64,000 bases of DNA, from positions 62,001-126,000 of the forward strand of contig NZ_CP031417.1 of the NCBI RefSeq assembly GCF_003367395.1, read 5' to 3'. The notes below the pieces were generated by a model. It saw only the letters and a list, made by a program, of their open reading frames with translations, ran no database searches and was not told the origin of the DNA. Positions 27,594-35,365 of this stretch are shown here, in pieces. The position numbers were made by a program, and so were the translations under genes. The stretch's first letter is position 1. Every line of letters begins with the position of its first letter. The stretch is from Pseudolabrys taiwanensis. Its GTDB lineage: Bacteria; Pseudomonadota; Alphaproteobacteria; Rhizobiales; Xanthobacteraceae.

Positions 27594-28343
27594 ATGGCGA
27601 AACGTCCCGCCAGGGGCGCGGGCGCGGCCGCGCGCGCCCCAAAGCGTCGCGGCGCAAAGCGCGCACCGGGCCGTCAGTCCCGCAAAATCGATTTCACGCC
27701 ACGCATGATGGAAAGCATCCGCCAGCGGTACGAGCACAGCGCCGACGGCGCGGAGGTCATCGGCCACGATTGCGGTGTCAGCAAGTCGGTCATCCAGCGG
27801 CTCGCGCGCGAGCAGAACTGGGTCGTCTACAAAGCGCCGCCGCGAGACTTGTCGGCCGCCGAGCGGCTCGCGCTCGAGGCGGAGGCGCTGGAGGCTAGTC
27901 AGGCTGCCGCACCGCCCCCCGCCAGTAACGTTGCCGCGTTGCCGGCATCGACCGACGGCGCGGCGACGCCCGTTGTGGGCGAAGCCACGCTACCCGACGA
28001 ACTGACACGTAAGATCGAGCGGCTGATGCGCGCTGTCGATACCGAGATCGACGTTTACGAAGGTTTGCGCGCGCGGCTCAAGCATCTGCCGGAGGCGGCT
28101 ATCGAAGCCGAGCGCACGGCGCGCACACTTTCCTCGCTCACCACGACGCTTCACCGGTTGCAGCGCCTGCGCGCTGGCCACATCGAGAACACACCGCATG
28201 CCGATTACGACGACGTCCCCACCGATCTTGACGCATTCCGTGACGAACTTGCGCGTCGTATTGAGGCGTTTATGGAAAGCCACACAGACGAGGAGCTTGC
28301 TGAAGACCTGGAACGGGCCCGAGCTCACTCGGTTCAACCGTGA
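27594..28343 (+). CDS. Terminase small-subunit-like protein
   Basis: Basic-then-acidic protein of 249 residues directly upstream of, and overlapping, a large terminase gene. The N terminus (1-30) is Arg/Lys/Ala-rich; residues about 35-75 form a helix-turn-helix-like segment (ADGAEVIGHDCGVSKSVIQR) typical of DNA recognition by small terminases; an Ala/Pro linker is followed by a predicted coiled coil (about 145-205) that could drive oligomerisation. The assignment rests mainly on position and on the HTH plus coiled-coil layout. The ATG at 27594 is preferred over ATG 27582 for its GGAG spacing. Confidence 0.65.
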   Translation: MAKRPARGAGAAARAPKRRGAKRAPGRQSRKIDFTPRMMESIRQRYEHSADGAEVIGHDCGVSKSVIQRLAREQNWVVYKAPPRDLSAAERLALEAEALEASQAAAPPPASNVAALPASTDGAATPVVGEATLPDELTRKIERLMRAVDTEIDVYEGLRARLKHLPEAAIEAERTARTLSSLTTTLHRLQRLRAGHIENTPHADYDDVPTDLDAFRDELARRIEAFMESHTDEELAEDLERARAHSVQP

Positions 28344-29580
28344 CTTCCTCACGCTTGCCCACCGCCATCAGGAGCCTCGGGCTTACGGCAACGACGGTGA
28401 CGCGTGGACGACTTGGCTGGTGCTTGGCGGCCGGGGCGCGGGCAAGACCCGTCTCGGCGCCGAGTGGGTGCGCGCTCTGGCCATGGGCCGGCCGCCTTAT
28501 ACCGAGGCACGCGCCCATCATATCGCGCTCATCGGCGAGACTGAGCACGATGTGCGCGAGGTGATGATCGACGGTCCGGCCGGACTGATACACACCTCAC
28601 CGACCAGCGAGCGGCCCCAATACACATCCTCGCGTAAACGCCTGGAGTGGTCCAACGGCACGATCGCTTACGCCTTTTCGGCGGAAGATCCCGACCAGCT
28701 GCGCGGGCCGCAGTTCGACGCGGCCTGGTGCGACGAGCTCGCCAAATGGCGGGATCCGGATGCGGTGTTCGACATGCTGCAGTTCGGGCTTCGCCTTGGC
28801 CAGAGACCGCGCCAGCTCGTCACCACGACGCCGCGGCCGATCGCGCTGATCAAGCGGCTCATCGACGATCCGCGCACCGCGGTCACGCACGCGTCGACCC
28901 ACGCCAACCGCGCGCATCTCGCATCGGCCTTCTTCGACGCCGTGATCGGCCGCTACGAGGGCACGCAGCTCGGCCGCCAGGAAATAGACGGCGAGGTGGT
29001 CGAGGAGCGCACCGACGGGCTGTGGACGCGCGCGACGATCGAGCGCGCGCGCGTTGCCGAGGCGCCGCCTTTGCGCCGTGTCGTTGTCGGGGTCGATCCG
29101 CCGGCTTCGGCGCGGGAGGGCGCCGATATCTGCGGCATCGTCGCCGCCGGCATCGCCGAGAACGATATCGTCTATGTGCTCGCCGACGAGAGCGAGGGAC
29201 GGCTGTCGCCCGCCGCCTGGGCGAACAAGGCGATCGCGCTCTATCGGCGGCTCGAGGCCGACGCCATCATTGCCGAGGTGAACATGGGCGGCGATATGGT
29301 GGCGCAGGTGTTCCGGCAGATCGATTACACCGTGCCGGTGCGGCAGGTGCGCGCGACACGCGCCAAGTTCACGCGCGCCGAGCCGGTGGCCACGCTCTAC
29401 ACGCAGGGCAGGGTGCGCCATGTCGGCGCGCCGATGCGCGCGCTCGAAGACCAGATGTGCGACTTCGGCCTCGACGGCCTGTCGGACGGGCATTCGCCGG
29501 ACCGCCTCGATGCCCTGGTCTGGGCGGTGACGGCGCTGACGTCGCGCCGCTCTCAGGGCCCGCGCATTACGTTCTTGTGA
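28297..29580 (+). CDS. Phage / gene transfer agent-type terminase large subunit
   Basis: DNA-packaging motor of about 427 residues. The ATPase half has Walker A LGGRGAGKTR and a Walker B-like AWCDE; the nuclease half has acidic clusters in VVGVDPPAS, AEVNMGGDM and the C-terminal SPDRLDALVWA. It resembles the GTA-type g2 terminase of alphaproteobacteria. The start is uncertain: no ATG or GTG is suitably placed, and a TTG at 28297 (or CTG 28300) matches the family opening LLKTWN; either overlaps the small-subunit gene by about 45 bp. Portal, protease and capsid genes do not follow, so the pair is an orphan or remnant module. Confidence 0.85.
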   Translation: MLKTWNGPELTRFNRDFLTLAHRHQEPRAYGNDGDAWTTWLVLGGRGAGKTRLGAEWVRALAMGRPPYTEARAHHIALIGETEHDVREVMIDGPAGLIHTSPTSERPQYTSSRKRLEWSNGTIAYAFSAEDPDQLRGPQFDAAWCDELAKWRDPDAVFDMLQFGLRLGQRPRQLVTTTPRPIALIKRLIDDPRTAVTHASTHANRAHLASAFFDAVIGRYEGTQLGRQEIDGEVVEERTDGLWTRATIERARVAEAPPLRRVVVGVDPPASAREGADICGIVAAGIAENDIVYVLADESEGRLSPAAWANKAIALYRRLEADAIIAEVNMGGDMVAQVFRQIDYTVPVRQVRATRAKFTRAEPVATLYTQGRVRHVGAPMRALEDQMCDFGLDGLSDGHSPDRLDALVWAVTALTSRRSQGPRITFL

Positions 29581-29610
29581 GGCACGGGCCGAAATCGGCG
29601 ACGACCCGCT

Positions 29611-29636
29611 GTCGTCCCCCGCCTTCGCGGGGACGA
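29611..29636. repeat. Short GTCGTCCCC palindrome after the terminase gene
   Basis: GTCGTCCCCCGCC and GCGGGGACGAC flank a 2-3 base loop, 30 bp after the terminase stop and 29 bp before the convergent GlsB-type gene end. It is related to the outer ends of family B repeats. Confidence 0.7.
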
Positions 29637-29665
29637 CACGATCGCGATCGCCGCTTCGTGATGTC

Positions 29666-29920
29666 CTAAGCGCGCCTGATCAAGCCGATGATCAAAAGCA
29701 GGATCACGGCGCCGATCACGGCATTGATGATGGCGGCGATGACGCCGCCGCCGATCAGGATGCCGAGGCGCGGCAACAGCCAGCCGGCGATGATGGCGCC
29801 GACGATGCCGACCACGATGTTACCGAGGATCCCGAAACCGAAGCCTTTGACGATGAGGCCGGCGAGCCAGCCCGCGACGCCGCCGATGATGAGCCAGATG
29901 ATGATGTCGACGAGAGTCAT
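29666..29920 (-). CDS. GlsB/YeaQ/YmgE family stress-response membrane protein
   Basis: Small inner-membrane protein of 84 residues with three hydrophobic, glycine-rich helices (about 5-22, 28-47, 54-80) and the family pattern IIGGVAGWLAGLIVKG...NIVVGIVGAIIAGW. Function is unknown; relatives are induced by stress or at stationary phase. The ATG at 29920 starts the conserved region; the longer upstream frame is not family-like. Single gene. Confidence 0.92.
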   Translation of the reverse strand: MTLVDIIIWLIIGGVAGWLAGLIVKGFGFGILGNIVVGIVGAIIAGWLLPRLGILIGGGVIAAIINAVIGAVILLLIIGLIRRA

Positions 29921-30152
29921 TGAAGCATCCTCCGCCTTGCATGCCGGCACCCGGCGGCCGGCCTTTGCCGAGACGCTCACGGCAAAAAGTGTAGGGCGAG
30001 TCGGCGGCGCCGGGCTAGCCGCAAAGCGGCGCGGTCCACATCGCGCCGGGCCGCTTTGGCAACGCCGGTTTGACCCAGGTCAACGGACGCACCGCCGCAC
30101 CCGATAGAAATTGCAGGCATGTCCGGTGCCGCAACACATGATCGGGTTGAAC

Positions 30153-30494
30153 ATGACGCGCATTGATTGGCTGACGCAGACGGCGCTCCTCGCCGTCGTG
30201 CTGCTGACCGCTTCGCCCGCGTTTGCGGACGACGTGCCCAAGCTCGATGTGGGTGCGACGTGCCGCGCCGGCGCGGAGGCCTATCCGGGGGGCGGCGGCG
30301 AGAAGGCGTGTCTGGCCGACGAGCAGGACGCCCGCACGACGTTGACGCAACAATGGTCGCAATATTCGGCCGAAAGCCGGCGGCGCTGCACGCAGATGGT
30401 CAGCGATATTCCCGGCACGCAAAGCTACATCGAACTGTTGAGCTGTCTCGAGATGGCCAGGGACGCGCAAGGACTTCCGAAGGATAAGCTCTGA
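30153..30494 (+). CDS. Hypothetical secreted protein with conserved cysteines
   Basis: Protein of 113 residues, not assigned to a known family. A signal peptide (hydrophobic 9-21, cleavage near AFA-DD) precedes a mature domain with four cysteines (TCRAG, ACLAD, RCTQM, SCLEM) and a helical centre (ARTTLTQQWSQYSAESRRRC). Similar small periplasmic proteins are common in Bradyrhizobium-like genomes. The start could also be ATG 30138 or 30111; 30153 gives the most standard signal peptide. Even spacing of the cysteines suggests two disulphides. Confidence 0.65.
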   Translation: MTRIDWLTQTALLAVVLLTASPAFADDVPKLDVGATCRAGAEAYPGGGGEKACLADEQDARTTLTQQWSQYSAESRRRCTQMVSDIPGTQSYIELLSCLEMARDAQGLPKDKL

Positions 30495-30521
30495 TAGCGC
30501 GGATCGGTACGAGCCGCTCCG

Positions 30522-30716
30522 TCAGCTCTCCCGCGCCAACTGCGATTCTTCGGCCGTGCGTTCGAAGGTCTCGGCCGCGCTCTTGATGCGATACATGCGC
30601 CTGTCGTCGCGTTCGACCGGCAGATGCCGCATGATCTTGTAGAGGCCGCGGGCGGCTCCGCTGGCGATGCCGCTTTCAAAGTAGACGCTCGCGCCGACCG
30701 GAAACTTGTGCATCAT
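30522..30716 (-). CDS. Small conserved hypothetical protein, 64 residues
   Basis: The protein reads as one compact domain: an opening FPVGASVYFES, a middle GLYKIMRHLPVERDDRRMYRIKSA and a helical end ETFERTAEESQLAR. Short proteins of this pattern recur in Hyphomicrobiales, with no known function; the basic middle with alternating strands could bind nucleic acid, but that is speculation. The start is one of two adjacent ATGs, with AGAAG just upstream. It lies downstream of the cold-shock gene on the same strand, separated by that gene's terminator. Confidence 0.7.
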   Translation of the reverse strand: MMHKFPVGASVYFESGIASGAARGLYKIMRHLPVERDDRRMYRIKSAAETFERTAEESQLARES

Positions 30717-30739
30717 CTTCTTCTCCGTAGTGGCCGTTC

Positions 30740-30775
30740 AAAAATGCAAACGCCCGGCTTGAGCGGCCGGGCGTT
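30740..30775 (-). terminator. Rho-independent terminator of the cold-shock gene
   Basis: Read on the minus strand, a perfect 10-bp stem (AACGCCCGGC with GCCGGGCGTT, 30749-30758 and 30766-30775) around a 7-base loop is followed by a T-rich tail. It is 25 bp past the cold-shock stop. Confidence 0.88.
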
Positions 30776-30800
30776 CTCTAAGGGGGGTATGTGCGAACGC

Positions 30801-31004
30801 TTAGGCGTTCTGCAGATTGCCGGCCGCCTGCTTGCCACGCTCGGTGACGACGTCATAAGAGACGCGCTGGCCTTCGTTGAGGGTGCTCATGCCGGCGCGC
30901 TCGACAGCGCTGATGTGCACGAACACGTCGCGCGAGCCGTCGCTCGGGGTAATGAAGCCGAAGCCCTTTTGCGTATTGAAGAACTTCACGGTACCTGTTG
31001 CCAT
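30801..31004 (-). CDS. Cold-shock domain protein (CspA family)
   Basis: RNA chaperone of 67 residues: a single five-stranded OB fold with both RNA-binding motifs, KGFGFI (RNP1) and VFVHI (RNP2). It melts mRNA structure in the cold or in stationary phase. The ATG is preceded by a purine-rich AAGGAT. A promoter-like pair far upstream (31166-31194) would give a leader of about 155 nt, as in CspA-type genes whose leaders sense temperature. It ends in a strong terminator, so it is monocistronic. Confidence 0.96.
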   Translation of the reverse strand: MATGTVKFFNTQKGFGFITPSDGSRDVFVHISAVERAGMSTLNEGQRVSYDVVTERGKQAAGNLQNA

Positions 31005-31165
31005 GATGGCGATATCCTTGAGAGTGATCGAGTTAAGCTTGTCCGCGCCGGAGCGAATTCCCGCCTCGGCGATCGAAACTGATAAGATTTTTTGAGAGGT
31101 GGCTTGGTTCGCGGCCCGCTGGGCGGCGGCAAGACAATGCCAAAAAAGCTCGTTTCAACGCGCCC

Positions 31166-31194
31166 TTCATACGCTCTTTTGCGGGAAAGGTCAA
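31166..31194 (-). promoter_or_regulatory. Candidate promoter of the cold-shock gene
   Basis: On the minus strand, TTGACC (31189-31194) and TATGAA (31166-31171) are spaced by 17 bp. Transcription would begin near 31159, giving a leader of about 155 nt before the csp start codon. Confidence 0.5.
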
Positions 31195-31268
31195 TGTAAC
31201 GAGATTCGGGCATGGAACTCGCGGCGAGAAGCGCCGCTGGTGCGGTACTTTTCGCGCGGCGCCTCCGT

Positions 31269-31502
31269 TCAGGCGAACGGATTGTAGCCCGGCTTTTTGT
31301 AAAGCGTGCCGCTCTTGTCGACGATGTCGGGCTTGTACACGGCCTCGGCCCAATCGGCCGGCGCGTAATCTTCGATGGCGACGGACACGGCTTTCTCAGG
31401 CGAACCCAGCACCGCCATCAAGGTCTTGGCGAGCTCGTCTGCAAGCTTTGCTTTGTCCGCTTCCGGCTTGCCGGCATGCATTTTCACGATGATGTGGGGC
31501 AT
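31269..31502 (-). CDS. 4-oxalocrotonate tautomerase family protein (PptA-like)
   Basis: Small tautomerase of 77 residues. The N-terminal proline that acts as general base after Met removal is present (MPHIIVKMHAG), and the C-terminal LYKKPGYNPF tail is like that of E. coli PptA, which ends with a similar KKPGY segment. The physiological substrate is unknown for most members. AGGAACC lies before the ATG. Single gene; a 263-bp gap with the cold-shock leader follows it downstream. Confidence 0.88.
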   Translation of the reverse strand: MPHIIVKMHAGKPEADKAKLADELAKTLMAVLGSPEKAVSVAIEDYAPADWAEAVYKPDIVDKSGTLYKKPGYNPFA

Positions 31503-32131
31503 CGAGGTTCCTTTCCTGCTGCTTGAATTTCGTCGCCTGAAGGCGCAGCGGCACCTGCCGTCCGCGGTGAAGACTCGTGTGAGCCATAGCATCGCCGGCC
31601 GCGGGCAACCACGATGGTTTCGCTTCGGCGGCTTTCAAAGCCGACGCGCAGGGGGGCGCTGTTATCCGGCACGCAGGCGTTATCGACGCCGACGATGGCC
31701 CGTGTGCGAGGCGTGTTGCGATCGGTCGTCATAAACGCGCTGCGGCCGGTGTCCTGTCCTGCGTGCATGGCGGACGATGCGGCGGTCGCGCCCAACGGAA
31801 ATGCGTTGCGATACGGCAGACGCTGCTGCGTCCCTCTTCGCGGCCATCGCGCCGGGTGGCGTGTCTCGCTGCGGCTATCCGCCGGTGCGCCAGGTCTGCG
31901 CCGTAGCGGTATTCAGAGAATATTAGGCTTAACCGCGCGTTATCATTATTGGCGCAAAGTAGTTGTGCTGCTGATCGCAAGTATTCGCGGGCGCGAATGC
32001 GGGCGATGGCGGCGCGAATACGATTTTACCGCTCAGCGGGTACTCCGTTCGGCTCCGAATACAGTGTTACCGCTGACGGGAGCCGGATCGCGGTGCTCGG
32101 TCGTCATTTTCAGTCATCAAGGACCGCCACA
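31503..32131. other. Intergenic region, 629 bp, no supported gene
   Basis: Open frames here have no family-like content. The region holds the upstream DNA of the tautomerase (leftward) and of the outer-membrane gene (rightward). A 9-bp inverted repeat, GTATTCGCG (31981-31989) and CGCGAATAC (32013-32021), 110-150 bp before the omp start, might be regulatory. Confidence 0.5.
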
Positions 32132-32803
32132 ATGACAGTCAAGAAAGTGCGAATTGCAATCGCCGTCGCTGGGCTCCTGTTCGTGGCGCCGTTCGCCGCA
32201 CAGGCCGCCGACATGCCGCAGCCGGCCTACAAGGCGCCGCCGGTCTATATCGCGCCGTTCACCTGGACCGGCTTCTATGTCGGCGTCAACGGCGGCTACA
32301 TGCGCGGCACGTCGCAATGGACCGGCGGTGCTGGCGACTTCTCGGTGTCGCCGAACGGCTGGATGATCGGCGGCACGCTCGGCTACAACATTCAGACGGG
32401 CAACTGGGTCTGGGGTGTCGAAGGCGACATCGACTATGCCAACCTCAAGGGCACGACCAACGGCTGCTCGAGCTGCACGACCAAACAAACCTGGCTGTCG
32501 ACGGTGCGCGGCCGCATCGGCTGGGCCTTCGATCGCTGGATGCCTTACATCACCGGCGGCGGCGCCTTCGGCAACGCCTATGTCTCGACCGCCGGCGGTT
32601 CGGTCGACCGCACCAAGGGCGGCTGGACCGCGGGTGGCGGTCTCGAATGGGCGTTCGCCGATCGCTGGTCGGCCAAGGCCGAATATCTTTATGTCGATCT
32701 CGGCTCGGCGAGCTGCGGCTATGCGACCTGCATCCTGCCCGCCGATGCCACCGTCAGCTTCAAGGCCAACCTCGTCCGGGCCGGTGTGAACTACCGGTTC
32801 TAG
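32132..32803 (+). CDS. Omp25/31-like outer-membrane beta-barrel protein 2
   Basis: Surface barrel of 223 residues, a paralogue of the gene at 18470 (same order: signal peptide ending AQA-AD, YKAPPVYIAPFTWTGFYVG, eight strands, closing GVNYRF). Two cysteine pairs not present in the first copy, GCSSC and CGYATC, lie in predicted external loops and could form disulphides. AAGGA lies before the ATG. Probably monocistronic. The 629-bp upstream region is unusually long for this window and may hold regulated promoters. Confidence 0.92.
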   Translation: MTVKKVRIAIAVAGLLFVAPFAAQAADMPQPAYKAPPVYIAPFTWTGFYVGVNGGYMRGTSQWTGGAGDFSVSPNGWMIGGTLGYNIQTGNWVWGVEGDIDYANLKGTTNGCSSCTTKQTWLSTVRGRIGWAFDRWMPYITGGGAFGNAYVSTAGGSVDRTKGGWTAGGGLEWAFADRWSAKAEYLYVDLGSASCGYATCILPADATVSFKANLVRAGVNYRF

Positions 32804-33071
32804 ACGCGAGACGGTTCAATGCGCGCCGGTCGCTGAGCGTATCGACACGGCACAGACTCCCGGCCGGCTTGTTGCCCCTTGCCGGCCGGGAGCAAACCGC
32901 GACCAAACGCTTGCGTGCCGTCGTGGGCGAGGGGCCGGGCAGGCCGACGTCTTACGGCTGTGAATCACCTTATGCGATCGGCTGTGGCGGCGAGGTATCG
33001 GGGAAATGCACCGACCCTCCTGCGCCGCCGGACGTTCGCGCCCGGCCGGTGCGCCGGGGACAGAGCGATCC

Positions 33072-34052
33072 TCATTGCGCCTGTATTCCGGCCATCTTCA
33101 TGATCGGGTGAAGCCTGTCGCTTTCTTGCTTCAGAAATTCACGCGCCGCCGCCACCGACAAATCGGTCCTGAGCTCAAGTCCCGCATTGTTCAAGGACAT
33201 GACGAGCCGCTCATCCTTCACGGCGGCTTGGTTCATCTGCGCGAGTTGCGAGACGATCGTGTCCGGCGTCTTTGCGGGAACGATGACGCCGCCCACGATC
33301 CGCATGATCATGCCAGGCAGTGTCTCCGACGCGGTCGGAATTTCCGGCGCGATCTTCAAGCGGGCCGCGGAGCAGACCGCGAGAATGCGCAGCTTGCCGG
33401 CGCGGTGATAGTCGAGAATCTGGGTGGTCACGTTCGGTGTGCACATCGGCACGATTCCGGCCATCACGTCCACCAGAGCGGGTCCTGCGCCGCGATAAGG
33501 CACGTGCACGATATTCGACGCGCCCGTCAGCTGCTTGAACAGTTCTCCGGTCAAGTGCGTCGATGTTCCGATACCGGCCGACGCGTAGGCGACCTTGTTC
33601 TCCGGCGCCTTCGCATAGCTTATGAATTCGGCCAGTGTCTTCACGGGGAGGTCGGGATTCACCACCATGAGGTTGTCGGCCGAGAACAGCATCGACACCG
33701 GCGCAAAATCGGCAATCGGGTCGTAAGGCGCCGGCTTGAGCAAGGAAGGCGAAATGATCAGACAGCCTGTTTCACCAAACAGCACGGTCTGACCGTCCGC
33801 TCTGCTGCGTGCGACCGTTGCCGCGCCGATGGTGCCGCCACCGCCGGAAACATTTTCGACGACAACCGTTCCGTAGCGCCGCATGGCCTCGGCCCAGTTG
33901 CGCGCGACGACGTCGACCACGCCGCCGGGAGGATAGGGGACGACGAGCCTGACCGGGCCATTCGGGAAGTTGGTTTGAGCCGTCGCGGAAGTGCAACGTA
34001 GCCCGTATCCAGCGGTCAATGCGGCGAAGCCCATAAAGGTGCGGCGGTCCAT
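33072..34052 (-). CDS. TTT-system solute receptor (Bug family) 3
   Basis: Periplasmic carboxylate-binding protein of 326 residues. The N terminus MDRRTFMGFAAL has a twin-arginine-like motif and a hydrophobic stretch ending TA-QT; then comes the Bug fold (FPNGPVRLVVPYPPGGVVD; ENVSGGGGTIGAATVARS). The second ATG (34052) has GGTGA 6 bp upstream, whereas for ATG 34058 that site is immediately adjacent, so 34052 is preferred. It is divergent from a LysR gene, and a perfect LTTR box lies 21 bp before its start. No TctAB genes are nearby. Confidence 0.9.
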   Translation of the reverse strand: MDRRTFMGFAALTAGYGLRCTSATAQTNFPNGPVRLVVPYPPGGVVDVVARNWAEAMRRYGTVVVENVSGGGGTIGAATVARSRADGQTVLFGETGCLIISPSLLKPAPYDPIADFAPVSMLFSADNLMVVNPDLPVKTLAEFISYAKAPENKVAYASAGIGTSTHLTGELFKQLTGASNIVHVPYRGAGPALVDVMAGIVPMCTPNVTTQILDYHRAGKLRILAVCSAARLKIAPEIPTASETLPGMIMRIVGGVIVPAKTPDTIVSQLAQMNQAAVKDERLVMSLNNAGLELRTDLSVAAAREFLKQESDRLHPIMKMAGIQAQ

Positions 34053-34072
34053 TAACATTCACCAGCGATGAG

Positions 34073-34089
34073 ATTGCCCGACGCGCAAT
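34073..34089. promoter_or_regulatory. LysR-type T-N11-A box before the Bug receptor gene
   Basis: ATTGC (34073-34077), 7 bp, GCAAT (34085-34089): a perfect dyad with the T-N11-A spacing of LTTR sites, in the spacer between the divergent receptor and lysR genes. Confidence 0.5.
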
Positions 34090-34344
34090 TGTTGCCGTCG
34101 CGCAAAGGCCGGTCCAATACTGAATAGCGCGGACCGTCATCACTGCTGTTAATGATGCCCAAGTGGAGGCTACTATGTGCGCGAGAAACGAACGTTGAGG
34201 ACGTGGCTTGGCGCGCATCGCTCTTTTCGTAAGCTATCCGTGCCTAAATTTACGGCGTTCTCGATATGTGGCGAGCGGTTCGCGCTGGCGTCCAGGCGAC
34301 GTCGATTGAGATGATGTGCGTCTGCGGCCAAGGGGAGTGATGCC

Positions 34345-35250
34345 GTGCGACTTGACTTGAATCTGGTCTCCGTCTTGGAGGCTATTATGCTCGAGCGGAA
34401 TGTCACGCGCGCGGCGAAGAGTCTTGGACTGGGGCAGCCAGCCGTCAGCAACGCCTTGCGGCGCGCACGGGGCGTTACGCGCGACGAGCTCTTCATAAAG
34501 GTGCCCGGCGGCGTACGTCCGACGACGCATATGCTCGCCATATGGCCCGACTTGCGCAACGCCCTGACGCAGATACGAGAGACCATATCGCCGCAGTCCT
34601 ACGACCCGCGGTCCGATCACAGTACATTTCGTGTCGCGATCACCGACAGCTTGGCGCCATCGGTCATTCCCCGCTTGGTCACCAAACTGCGAGGCGCCGC
34701 GCCCGCGGCGCGGATGAACTTTTCGATCCACTCGAACATGAATTCGCTCAATGCGATCGAGCGCGGCAGCCTCGATTGCGCCGTTGGGACGTTTCCGGCG
34801 CTTCCGCCGGAGATCCATGTTCGGCCGCTTTCGAAGGACCGCTATGTTTGCGTGATGCGGAGGGGACACACGCTCTCGAACCGGCTCTCGTTCGAAAGCT
34901 TTCTAAGCGCGGCCCATGTGCTCGTGACGCCGACCGAGCAGGGATTGGGTCACGTGGAAAGCTGGCTTCGCTTGCGCGGCGAGACACGAGACATCGCCAT
35001 CATCGTCAACTCGTTCGCCGATGCGCTTCGAATCGTGGCGCAATCCGATCTGCTGGCCTGCATTCCGACCATCGTGTTCAAGACGCATGAAAAGGCCGTC
35101 GCGGCAAAAACGCGGCTGGTGACGCAGGAGCTGCCCTTCGATACCGGGGAAATGCTGTTCCGAATGATCTGGCACGAACGAAGCCATTCGAGCCCCGCGC
35201 ATGCGTGGTTGCGCGCGCTGATCGCCGACGTCTGCACCGAAGGTCTGTGA
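34345..35250 (+). CDS. LysR-family transcriptional regulator (NodD/NahR-like)
   Basis: Regulator of 301 residues. The opening RLDLNLVSVLEAIMLERNVTRAA and helix-turn-helix LGLGQPAVSNALRRAR are of the NodD/NahR/SyrM subgroup, which often respond to aromatic compounds. The effector domain runs from about residue 90 to the end. The GTG at 34345 has AGGGGAG 7 bp before it. Divergent from the Bug receptor and 115 bp upstream of the Pht5/NMT1-like gene, either or both of which it may control. Its last helix is intact, so it should be functional. Confidence 0.9.
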   Translation: MRLDLNLVSVLEAIMLERNVTRAAKSLGLGQPAVSNALRRARGVTRDELFIKVPGGVRPTTHMLAIWPDLRNALTQIRETISPQSYDPRSDHSTFRVAITDSLAPSVIPRLVTKLRGAAPAARMNFSIHSNMNSLNAIERGSLDCAVGTFPALPPEIHVRPLSKDRYVCVMRRGHTLSNRLSFESFLSAAHVLVTPTEQGLGHVESWLRLRGETRDIAIIVNSFADALRIVAQSDLLACIPTIVFKTHEKAVAAKTRLVTQELPFDTGEMLFRMIWHERSHSSPAHAWLRALIADVCTEGL

Positions 35251-35365
35251 TTTCGCGCTTAATCTCATTGATCTCAGTGATGAGCCCCGAGCGCATAGGC
35301 AATTAGACAATTCTCGGTCGTTGACGGACCCTGATGCGAAACCTCTCGCTGTCAGGAATCCGTCG

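Noticed and set aside
29611..29636. Phage attachment site next to the terminase pair
   Set aside because: The palindrome belongs to the dispersed intergenic repeats; no integrase or direct-repeat partner was seen.
31614..32135. Open frame of 173 codons before the second Omp25/31-like gene
   Set aside because: No signal peptide, domain or ribosome site; Arg/Ala/Val-rich composition typical of chance frames, so the region is called intergenic.
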